From Neoechinorhynchus agilis (taxonomy: Eukaryota > Acanthocephala), in assembly GCA_051530055.1 (NCBI GenBank), contig CM121341.1, positions 16,368,001 through 16,432,000 of the forward strand: DNA of 64,000 bases, given 5' to 3'. The position numbers were made by a program, and so were the translations under genes. Every line of letters starts with the position of its first letter. Positions within the stretch are counted from its first letter, which is position 1. The notes under the pieces are model-generated. The model worked only from the letters and a program-made list of their open reading frames with translations, was not told the origin of the DNA and ran no database searches. Shown piece by piece: positions 1 to 12,229 of this stretch.

Positions 1-3000
1 GCTTGTTTTCATATCTCCAGAATCGATTTAGCGACCAGCAAAAATCTGTAACCATAAGCAGAAATCTGCCCTGCGTTCTAGCATTTATGATCATATTCTT
101 TATTGATCTTTAGATTGATTTGAATGGAAATTTCGGCTTTTGAATAAAAACTGAAAAAGAGAAGATTATGCGATAATCTTCAATAAAGGCTTGTTTGTCA
201 GGTTTCCAGAATCGATTAAGCGATCAGCAAATATATGTAACGAAAAGTAGAAATCTGCCCTGCGTTCTAGCATTTATGATCATGTTATTTATTGATCTTT
301 AGATTGATTTAAATGGAAATTTCGACTTTTGAATGAATACTGAAAAAGAGAAAATTGTGCGATAATCTTCAATAAAGGCTTGGTTTTATGTCTCCAGAAT
401 CGATTTAGCGATCAGAAAAAATCAGTAACCAAAAGTAGAAATCTGCCCTGCGCTCTAGCATTTATACTCAATCTCTTCATTGATCTTTAGATTGATTCGA
501 ATGGAAATTTCGACTATTGAATGCAAACTGAAAAAGAGAGGATTGTGCGATAATCTTCAATAAAGGCTTGTTTTCATGTCTCCCGAATCGATTAAGCGAT
601 CAGCAAAAATCTGTAACGAAAAGTAGAAATCTGCCCTGCGTTCTAGCATTTATGATCATGTTCTTTATTGATCTTTAGGTTGATTTGAATTTAAATTTCG
701 ACTTTTGAATGAAAACTGAAAAAGAGAAGATTATGCGACAATCTTCAATAAAGGATTGTTTTGATGTCTCCAGAATCGATTTAGCGATCAGAAAAAAATT
801 TGTAACCAAAAGTAGAAATCTGCCCTGCGTTCTAGCATTTATAATCATGCTCTTCATTGATCTTTAGATTGATTCGAATGGAAATTTCGACTATTGAATG
901 CAAACTGAAAAAGAGAAGATTATACGATAATCTTCAATATAGGCTTGTTTTCATGTCTCCAGAATCGATTTAGCGATCAGAAAAAATCTTGAACCAAAAG
1001 TAGAAATCTGCCCTTCGTTCTAGCATTTATGATCATGCTCTTTATTGATCTTTAGATTGCTTTGAATGGAAATTTCGAATTTTGAATGAAAACTTAAAAA
1101 GAGAAGATTATGCGATAATCTTCAATAAAGGCTTGTATTCATGTCTCCAGAATCGAGTTAGCGATCAGAAAAAAAATTGTTACCAAAAGTAGAAATCTGC
1201 ACTGCGTTCTAGCATTTATGATCATGTTCTTTATTTATCTTTATATTGCTTTGAATGGAAATTTCGACTTTTTAATGAAAACTGAAAAAGAGAAGATTAT
1301 GCGATAATCTTCAATGAAGGCTTGTTTTCATGTCTCCAGAATCGATTTAGCGATCAGAAAAAATCTGTAACCAAAAGTAGAAATCTGCCCTGCGTTCCAG
1401 CATTTATGATCATGTTCTCTATTGATCTTTAGATTGATTTAAATGGAAATTTCGACTTTTGAATGAATACTGAAAAAGAGAAAATTGTGCGATAATCTTC
1501 AATAAAGGCTTGGTTTCATGTATCCAGAATCGATTAGGCGATCAGAAAAAATCTGTAACCAAAAGCAGAAATCTGCCCTGCGTTCTAGCATTCATGATCA
1601 TGTTCTTTATTGATCTTTAGATTGATTCGAATGGAAATTTCGACTTTTGAATTAAAACTGAAAAAGAGAAGATTATGCGATAATCTCCAATAAAGGCATG
1701 TTTTCATGTCTCCAGAATCGATTTAGCGATCTGAAAAATACTGTAACCAAAAGTAGAAATCTGCATTGCGTTCTAGCATTTATGATCATGTTCTCTATTG
1801 ATCTTTAGATTGATTTAAATGGAAATTTCGACATTTGAATGAATACTGAAAAAGAGAAAATTGTGCGATAATCTTCAATAAACGCTTGGTTTCATGTATC
1901 CAGAATCGATTAGGCGATCAGAAAAAATCTGTAACCAAAAGCAGAAATCTGCCCTGCGTTCTAGCATTCATGATCATGTTCTTTATTGATCTTTAGATTG
2001 CTTTGAATGGAAATTTCGACTTTTGAATTAAAACTGAAAAAGAGAAGATTATGCGATAATCTTCAATAAAGGCTTGGTTTCATGTCTCCAGAATCGATTT
2101 AGCGATCAGAAAAAATCTGTAACCTCAAGTAGAAATCTGCCCTACGTTCTAGCATTTATGATCATGTTCTTTATTGATCTTTAGATTGCTTTGAATGGAA
2201 ATTTCGACTTTTTAATGAAAACTGAATTATGCGATAATCTTCAATAAAAGCTTGTTTTCATGTCTCCAGAATCGATTAAGCGATCAGCAAAAACCTGTAA
2301 CAAAAAGTAGAAATCTGCCCTGCGTTCTAGCATTTATGATCATGTTGTTTATTGATCTTTAGATTTATTTAAATGGAAATTTCAACTTTTGAATGAATAC
2401 CAAAAAAGAGAAAATTGTGCGATAATCTTCAATAAAGGCTTGGTTTCATGTATCCAGAATCGATTAGGCGATCAGAAAAAATCTGTAACCAAAAGCAGAA
2501 ATCTGCTCTGCGTTCTAGCATTCATGATCATGTTCTTTATTGATCTTTAGATTCATTCGAATGGAAATTTCGACTTTTGAATGAAAACTGAAAAAGAGAA
2601 GATTATGCGATAATCTTCAATAAAGGCTCGTTTTCATGTCTCCAGAATCGATTTAGCGATCAGAAAAAAATTTGTAACCAAAAGTAGAAACCTGCCCTGC
2701 GTTCTAGCATTGATGTTCATGTTCTTTATTGACCCTTAGATTGCTCTGAATGGAAATTTCGACTTTTGAATGAAAACTTAACAAGAGAAGATTATGCGAT
2801 AATCTTCAATAAAGGCTTGTTTTCATGTCTCCAGAATCGATTTAGCGATCAGAAAAAATTTGTAACCAAAAGTAGAAATCTGCCCTACGTTCTAGCATTT
2901 ATGATCATGTTCGTTATTGATCTTTGGATTTATTTAAATGGAAATTTCGACTTTTGAATGAAAACTGAAAAAGAGAAGATTATGCGATAATCTCCAATAA

Positions 3001-3378
3001 AGGCTTGTTTTCATGTCTCCAGAATCGATTTAGTGATCAGAAAAAATCAGTAACCAAAAGTAGAAATCTGCCCTGCGCTCTAGCATTTATAATCATGCTC
3101 TTCATTGATCTTTAGATTGATTCGAATGGAAATTTCGACTATTGAATGCAAACTGAAAAAGAGAGGATTGTGCGATAATCATCAATAAAGGCTTGTTTTC
3201 ATATCTCCAGAATCGATTTAGCGACCAGCAAAAATCTGTAACAATAAGCAGAAATCTGCCCTGCGTTCTAGCATTTATGATCATGTTCTTTTTTGATCTT
3301 TAGATTGATTTAAATGGAAATTTCGACTTTTGAATGCAAACTCAAAAAGAGAAGATTGTGCGATAATCTTCAATAAAG
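1..3378. repeat. Higher-order satellite unit 1 (18 monomers)
   Basis: This unit starts with the diagnostic monomer containing GACCAGCAAAAATCTG and CCATAAGC. Positions 1-1260 recur almost unchanged at 3379-4638 (offset 3378 bp, 18 monomers). Its left boundary is the window edge, so it may begin earlier. Confidence 0.8.
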
Positions 3379-5637
3379 GCTTGTTTTCATATCTCCAGAA
3401 TCGATTTAGCGACCAGCAAAAATCTGTAACCATAAGCAGAAATCTGCCCTGCGTTCTAGCATTTATGATCATATTCTTTATTGATCTTTAGATTGATTTG
3501 AATGGAAATTTCGGCTTTTGAATAAAAACTGAAAAAGAGAAGATTATGCGATAATCTTCAATAAAGGCTTGTTTGTCAGGTTTCCAGAATCGATTAAGCG
3601 ATCAGCAAATATATGTAACGAAAAGTAGAAATCTGCCCTGCGTTCTAGCATTTATGATCATGTTATTTATTGATCTTTAGATTGATTTAAATGGAAATTT
3701 CGACTTTTGAATGAATACTGAAAAAGAGAAAATTGTGCGATAATCTTCAATAAAGGCTTGGTTTTATGTCTCCAGAATCGATTTAGCGATCAGAAAAAAT
3801 CAGTAACCAAAAGTAGAAATCTGCCCTGCGCTCTAGCATTTATACTCAATCTCTTCATTGATCTTTAGATTGATTCGAATGGAAATTTCGACTATTGAAT
3901 GCAAACTGAAAAAGAGAGGATTGTGCGATAATCTTCAATAAAGGCTTGTTTTCATGTCTCCCGAATCGATTAAGCGATCAGCAAAAATCTGTAACGAAAA
4001 GTAGAAATCTGCCCTGCGTTCTAGCATTTATGATCATGTTCTTTATTGATCTTTAGGTTGATTTGAATTTAAATTTCGACTTTTGAATGAAAACTGAAAA
4101 AGAGAAGATTATGCGACAATCTTCAATAAAGGATTGTTTTGATGTCTCCAGAATCGATTTAGCGATCAGAAAAAAATTTGTAACCAAAAGTAGAAATCTG
4201 CCCTGCGTTCTAGCATTTATAATCATGCTCTTCATTGATCTTTAGATTGATTCGAATGGAAATTTCGACTATTGAATGCAAACTGAAAAAGAGAAGATTA
4301 TACGATAATCTTCAATATAGGCTTGTTTTCATGTCTCCAGAATCGATTTAGCGATCAGAAAAAATCTTGAACCAAAAGTAGAAATCTGCCCTTCGTTCTA
4401 GCATTTATGATCATGCTCTTTATTGATCTTTAGATTGCTTTGAATGGAAATTTCGAATTTTGAATGAAAACTTAAAAAGAGAAGATTATGCGATAATCTT
4501 CAATAAAGGCTTGTATTCATGTCTCCAGAATCGAGTTAGCGATCAGAAAAAAAATTGTTACCAAAAGTAGAAATCTGCACTGCGTTCTAGCATTTATGAT
4601 CATGTTCTTTATTTATCTTTATATTGCTTTGAATGGAAATTTCGACTTTTGAATGAATACTGAAAAAGAGAAAATTGTGCGATAATCTCCAATAAAGGCA
4701 TGTTTTCATGTCTCCAGAATCGATTTAGCGATCTGAAAAATACTGTAACCAAAAGTAGAAATCTGCATTGCGTTCTAGCATTTATGATCATGTTCTCTAT
4801 TGATCTTTAGATTGATTTAAATGGAAATTTCGACTTTTGAATGAATACTGAAAAAGAGAAAATTGTGCGATAATCTTCAATAAAGGCTTGGTTTCATGTA
4901 TCCAGAATCGATTAGGCGATCAGAAAAAATCTGTAACCAAAAGCAGAAATCTGCCCTGCGTTCTAGCATTCATGATCATGTTCTTTATTGATCTTTAGAT
5001 TGCTTTGAATGGAAATTTCGACTTTTGAATGAAAACTGAAAAAGAGAAGATTATGCGATAATCTTCAATAAAGGCTTGTTTTCATGTCTCCAGAATCGAT
5101 TTAGCGATCAGAAAAAAATTTGTAACCAAAAGTAGAAATCTGCCCTGCGTTCTAGCATTTATGATCATGTTCGTTATTGATCTTTGGATTTATTTAAATG
5201 GAAATTTCGACTTTTGAATAAAAACTGAAAAAGAGAAGATTATGCGATAATCTCCAATAAAGGCTTGTTTTCATGTCTCCAGAATCGATTTAGCGATCAG
5301 AAAAAATCAGTAACCAAAAGTAGAAATCTGCCCTGCGCTCTAGCATTTATAATCATGCTCTTCATTGATCTTTAGATTGATTCGAATGGAAATTTCGACT
5401 ATTGAATGCAAACTGAAAAAGAGAGGATTGTGCGATAATCTTCAATAAAGGCTTGTTTTCATATCTCAGAATCGATTTAGCGACCAGCAAAAATCTGTAA
5501 CCATAAGCAGAAATCTGCCCTGCGTTCTAGCATTTATGATCAAGTTCTTTTTTGATCTTTTGATTGATTTAAATGGAAATTTCGACTTTTGAATGCAAAC
5601 TCAAAAAGAGAAGATTGTGCGATAATCTTCAATAAAG
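3379..5637. repeat. Higher-order satellite unit 2 (12 monomers)
   Basis: This unit repeats unit 1 but lacks monomers. After about 4638 the match to unit 1 resumes with the offset reduced from 3378 to about 3002, a loss of 376 bp or exactly two monomers. Further loss brings the unit to 2259 bp. Confidence 0.8.
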
Positions 5638-8600
5638 GCTTGTTTTCATATCTCCAGAATCGATTTAGCGACCAGCAAAAATCTGTAACCATAAGCAGAA
5701 ATCTGACCTGCGTTCTAGCATTTATGATCATATTCTTTATTGATCTTTAGATTGATTTGAATGGAAATTTCGGCTTTTGAATAAAAACTGAAAAAGAGAA
5801 GATTATGCGATAATCTTCAATAAAGGCTTGTTTGTCATGTCTCCAGAATCGATTAAGCGATCAGCAAATATCTGTAACGAAAAGTAGAAATCTGCCCTGC
5901 GTTCTAGCATTTATGATCATGTTATTTATTGATCTTTAGATTGATTTAAATGGAAATTTCGACTTTTGAATGAATACTGAAAAAGAGAAAATTGGGCGAT
6001 AATCTCCAATAAAGGCTTGGTTTTATGTCTCCAGAATCGATTTAGCGATCAGAAAAAATCAGTAACCAAAAGTAGAAATCTGCCCTGCGCTCTAGCATTT
6101 ATACTCATGCCCTTCATTGATCTTTAGATTGATTCGAATGGAAATTTCGACTATTGAATGCAAACTGAAAAAGAGAGGATTGTGCGATAATCTTCAATAA
6201 AGGCTTGTTTTCATGTCTCCAGAATCGATTAAGCGATCAGCAAAAATCTGTAACGAAAAGTAGAAATCTGCCCTGCGTTCTAGCATTTATGATCATGTTC
6301 TTTATTGATCTTTTGGGTTGATTTGAATTTAAATTTCGACTTTTGAATGAAAACTGAAAAAGAGAAGATTATGCGATAATCTTCAATAAAGGATTGTTTT
6401 CATGTCTCCACAATCGATTTAGCGGTCAGAAAAAAATTTGTAACCAAAAGTAGAAATCTGCCCTGCGTTCTAGCATTTATAATCATGCTCTTCATTGATC
6501 TTTAGATTGATTCGAATGGAAATTTCGACTATTGAATGCAAACTGAAAAAGAGAAGATTATACGATAATCTTCAATAAAGGCTTGTTTTCATGTCTCCAG
6601 AATCGATTTAGCGATCAGAAGAAATCTTGAAACAAAAGTAGAAATCTGCCCTGCGTTCTAGCATTTATGATCATGTTCTTTATTGATCTTTAGATTGCTT
6701 TGAATGGAAATTTCGAATTTTGAATGAAAACTTAAAAAGAGAAGATTATGCGATAATCTTCAATAAAGGCTTGTTTTCATGTCTCCAGAATCGATTTAGC
6801 GATCAGAAAAAAAATTATTACCAAAAGTAGAAATCTGCACTGCGTTCTAGCATTTATGATCATGTTCTTTATTTATCTTTATATTGCTTTGAATGAAAAT
6901 TTCGACTTTTTAATGAAAACTGAACAAGAGAAGATTATGCGATAATCTTCAATAAAGGCTTCTTTTCATATCTCCAGAATCGATTTAGCGAGCAGCAAAA
7001 ATCTGTAACCATAAGCACAAATCTGCCCTGCGTTCTTGCATTTATGATCATATTCTTTATTGATCTTTAGATTGATTTGAATGGAAATTTCGGCTTTTGA
7101 ATGCAAACTCAAAAAGAGAAGATTGTGCGATAATCTTCAATAAAGGCTTGTTTTCATATCTCCAGAATCGATTTAGCGATCAGAAAAAAATTTGTAACCA
7201 AAAGTAGAAATCTGTCCTGCGTTCTAGCATTTATGATCATATTCTTTATTGAACTTTAGATTGATTTTAATGGAAATTTCGGCTTTTGAATAAAAACTGA
7301 AAAAGAGAAGATTATGCGATAATCTTCAATGAAGGCTTGTTTTCATGTCTCTAGAATCGATTTAGCGATCAGAAAAAATCTGTAACCAAAAGTAGAAATC
7401 TGCCCTGCGTTCTAGCATTTATGATCATGTTCTTTATTGATCTTTAGATTGATTCGAATGGAAATTTCGACTTTTGAATGAAAACTGAAAAAGAGAAGAT
7501 TATGCTATAATCTCCAATAAAGGCTTGTTTTCATGTCTCCAGAATCGATTTAGCGATCTGAAAAATACTGTAACCAAAAGTAGAAATCTGCATTGCGTTC
7601 TAGGATTTAATATCGTGTTCCTATTGATCTTTAGATTGGTTTGAATGGAAATTTCGACTTTTGAATTAAAACTGAAAAAGAGAAGATTATGCGATAATCT
7701 CCAAAAGAAGGCTTGTTTTCATGTCTCCAGAATCGATATAGCGATCAGAAAAAATCAGTAACCAAAAGTAGAAATCTGCCCTGCGTTCTAGCATTTATAA
7801 TCATGCTCTTCATTGATCTTTAAATTGATTCGAATGGAAATTTCGACTATTGAATGCAAACTGAAAAAGAGAAGATTATACGATAATCTTCAATAAAGGC
7901 TTGTTTTCATGTCTCCAGAATCGATTTAGCGATCAGAAAAAATCTGTAACGAAAAGTAGAAATCTGCCCTGCGTTCTAGCATTTATGATCATGTTCTTTA
8001 TTGATCTTTAGATTGATTTAAATGGAAATTTCGACTTTTGAATGAATACTGAAAAAGAGAAAATTGTGCGATAATCTTCAATAAAGGCTTGGTTTCATGT
8101 CTCCAGAATCGATTTAGCGATCAGAAAAAAATTTGTAACCAAAAGTAGAAATCTGCCCAGCGTTCTAGCATTTATGATCATGTTCGTTATTGATCTTTGG
8201 ATTTATTTAAATGGAAATTTCGACTTTTGAATAAAAACTGAAAAAGAGAAGATTATGCGATAATCTCCAATAAAGGCTTGTTTTCATGTCTCCAGAATCG
8301 ATTTAGCGATCAGAAAAAATCAGTAACCAAAAGTAGAAATCTGCCCTGCGCTCTAGCATTTATAATCATGCTCTTCATTGATCTTTAGATTGATTCGAAT
8401 GGAAATTTCGACTATTGAATGCAAACTGAAAAAGAGAGGATTGTGCGATAATCTTCAATAAAGGCTGGTTTTCATATCTCCAGAATCGATTTAGCGACCA
8501 GCAAAAATCTGTAACCATAAGCAGAAATCTGCCCTGCGTTCTAGCATTTATGATCAAGTTCTTTTTTGATCTTTTGATTGATTTAAATGGAAATTTCGAC

Positions 8601-8651
8601 TTTTGAATGCAAACTCAAAAAGAGAAGATTGTGCGATAATCTTCAATAAAG
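5638..8651. repeat. Higher-order satellite unit 3 (16 monomers)
   Basis: This unit begins with the same diagnostic monomer as units 1 and 2. It is 3014 bp long and is repeated nearly base for base in unit 4, including private variants such as the AGGATTTAATATCGTG block at about 7602 and again at about 10616. Confidence 0.8.
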
Positions 8652-11600
8652 GCTTGTTTTCATATCTCCAGAATCGATTTAGCGACCAGCAAAAATCTGT
8701 AACCATAAGCAGAAATCTGACCTGCGTTCTAGCATTTATGATCATATTCTTTATTGATCTTTAGATTGATTTGAATGGAAATTTCGGCTTTTGAATAAAA
8801 ACTGAAAAAGAGAAGATTATGCGATAATCTTCAATAAAGGCTTGTTTGTCATGTCTCCAGAATCGATTAAGCGATCAGCAAATATCTGTCACGAAAAGTA
8901 GAAATCTGCCCTGCGTTCTAGCATTTATGATCATGTTATTTATTGATCTTTAGATTGATTTAAATGGAAATTTCGACTTTTTAATGAATACTGAAAAAGA
9001 GAAAATTGGGCGATAATCTCCAATAAAGGCTTGGTTTTATGTCTCCAGAATCGATTTAGCGATCAGAAAAAATCAGTAACCAAAAGTAGAAATCTGCCCT
9101 GCGCTCTAGCATTTATACTCATGCCCTTCATTGATCTTTAGATTGATTCGAATGGAAATTTCGACTATTGAATGCAAACTGAAAAAGAGAGGATTGTGCG
9201 ATAATCTTCAATAAAGGCTTGTTTTCATGTCTCCAGAATCGATTAAGCGATCAGCAAACATCTGTAACGAAAAGTAGAAATCTGCCCTGCGTTCTAGCAT
9301 TTATGATCATGTTCTTTATTGATCTTTTGGGTTGATTTGAATTTAAATTTCGACTTTTGAATGAAAACTGAAAAAGAGAAGATTATGCGATAATCTTCAA
9401 TAAAGGATTGTTTTCATGTCTCCACAATCGATTTAGCGGTCAGAAAAAAATTTGTAACCAAAAGTAGAAATCTGCCCTGCGTTCTAGCATTTATAATCAT
9501 GCTCTTCATTGATCTTTAGATTGATTCGAATGGAAATTTCGACTATTGAATGCAAACTGAAAAAGAGAAGATTATACGATAATCTTCAATAAAGGCTTGT
9601 TTTCATGTCTCCAGAATCGATTTAGCGATCAGAAGAAATCTTGAAACAAAAGTAGAAATCTGCCCTGCGTTCTAGCATTTATGATCATGTTCTTTATTGA
9701 TCTTTAGATTGCTTTGAATGGAAATTTCGAATTTTGAATGAAAACTTAAAAAGAGAAGATTATGCGATAATCTTCAATAAAGGCTTGTTTTCATGTCTCC
9801 AGAATCGATTTAGCGATCAGAAAAAAAATTATTACCAAAAGTAGAAATCTGCACTGCGTTCTAGCATTTATGATCATGTTCTTTATTTATCTTTATATTG
9901 CTTTGAATGAAAATTTCGACTTTTTAATGAAAACTGAACAAGAGAAGATTATGCGATAATCTTCAATAAAGGCTTCTTTTCATATCTCCAGAATCGATTT
10001 AGCGACCAGCAAAAATCTGTAACCATAAGGACAAATCTGCCCTGCGTTCTTGCATTTATGATCATATTCTTTATTGATCTTTAGATTGATTTGAATGGAA
10101 ATTTCGGCTTTTGAATGCAAACTCAAAAAGAGAAGATTGTGCGATAATCTTCAATAAAGGCTTGTTTTCATATCTCCAGAATCGATTTAGCGATCAGAAA
10201 AAAATTTGTAACTAAAAGTAGAAATCTGTCCTGCGTTCTAGCATTTATGATCATATTCTTTATTGAACTTTAGATTGATTTTAATGGAAATTTCGGCTTT
10301 TGAATAAAAACTGAAAAAGAGAAGATTATGCGATAATCTTCAATGAAGGCTTGTTTTCACGTCTCTAGAATCGATTTAGCGATCAGAAAAAATCTGTAAC
10401 CAAAAGTAGAAATCTGCCCTGCGTTCTAGCATTTATGATCATGTTCTTTATTGATCTTTAGATTGATTCGAATGGAAATTTCGACTTTTGAATGAAAACT
10501 GAAAAAGAGAAGATTATGCGATAATCTCCAATAAAGGCTTGTTTTCATGTCTCCAGAATCGATTTAGCGATCTGAAAAATACTGTAACCAAAAGTAGAAA
10601 TCTGCATTGCGTTCTAGGATTTAATATCGTGTTCCTATTGATCTTTAGATTGGTTTGAATGGAAATTTCGACTTTTGAATTAAAACTGAAAAAGAGAAGA
10701 TTATGCGATAATCTCCAAAAGAAGGCTTGTTTTCATGTCTCCAGAATCGATTTAGCGATCAGAAAAAATCTGTAACCAAAAGTAGAAATCTGCCCTGCGT
10801 TCTAGCATTTATGATCATGTTCTTCATTGATCTTTAGATTGATTCGAATGGAAATTTCGACTTTTGAATGAAAACTGAAAAAGAGAAGATTGTGCGATAA
10901 TCTTCAATAAAGGCTTGTTTTCATGTCTCCAGAATCGATTTAGCGATCAGAAAAAATCTGTAACGAAAAGTAGAAATCTGCCCTGCGTTCTAGCATTTAT
11001 GATCATGTTCTTTATTGATCTTTAGATTGATTTAAATGGAAATTTCGACTTTTGAATGAATACTGAAAAAGAGAAAATTGTGCGATAATCTTCAATAAAG
11101 GCTTGGTTTCATGTCCCCAGAATCGATTTAGCGATCAGAAAAAATCTGTAACAAAAAGTAGAAATCTGCCCTGCGTTGTAGCATTTATGATCATGTTTTC
11201 TATTGATCTTTAGATTGATTTAAATGGAAATTTCGACTTTTGAATGAATACTGAAAAAGAGAAAATTGTGCGATAATCTTCTATAAAGGCTTGGTTTCAT
11301 GTATCCAGAATCGATTAGGCGATCAGAAAAAATCTGTAACCAAAAGCAGAAATCTGCCCTGCGTTCTAGCATTCATGATCATGTTCTTTATTGATCTTTA
11401 GATTGATTCGAATGGAAATTTCGACTTTTTAATGAAAACTGAAAAAGAGAAGATTATGCGATAATCTTCAATAAAGGCTCGTTTTCATGTCTCCAGAATC
11501 GATTTAGCGATCAGAAAAAAATTTGTAACCAAAAGTAGAAATCTGCCCTGCATTCTAGCATTGATGTTCATGTTCTTTATTGACCTTTAGATTGCTTTGA

Positions 11601-12229
11601 ATGGAAATTTCGACTTTTGAATGAAAACTGAACAAGAGAAGATTATGCGATAACCTTCAATAAAGGCTTGTTTACATGTCTCCAGAATCGATTTAGCGAT
11701 CAGAAAAAATTTGTAACCAAAAGTAGAAATCTGCCCTGCGTTCTTGCATTTATGATCATGTTCGTTATTGATCTTTGGATTTATTTAAATGGAAATTTCG
11801 ACTTTTGAATTAAAACTGAAAAAGAGAAGATTATGCGATAATCTCCAATAAAGGCTTGTTTTCATGTCTCCAGAATCGATTTAGCGATCAGAAAAAATCA
11901 GTAACCAAAAGTAGAAATCTGCCCTGCGCTCTAGCATTTATAATCATGCTCTTCATTGATCTTTAGATTGATTCGAATGGAAATTTCGACTATTGAATGC
12001 AAACTGAAAAAGAGAGGATTGTGCGATAATCTTCAATAAAGGCTTGTTTTCATATCTCCAGGATCGATTTAGCGACCAGCAAAAATCTGCAACCATAAGC
12101 AGAAATCTGCCCTGCGTTCCAGCATTTATGATCATGTTCTTTTTTGATCTTTAGATTGATTTAAATGGAAATTTCGACTTTTGAATGCAAACTCAAAAAG
12201 AGAAGATTGTGCGATAATCTTCAATAAAG
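8652..12229. repeat. Higher-order satellite unit 4 (19 monomers)
   Basis: This unit tracks unit 3 at offset 3014 up to about 10720 and then follows a different monomer order resembling unit 1. It is about 3578 bp long. The next diagnostic monomer starts at 12230 and opens the degenerate edge. Confidence 0.75.
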
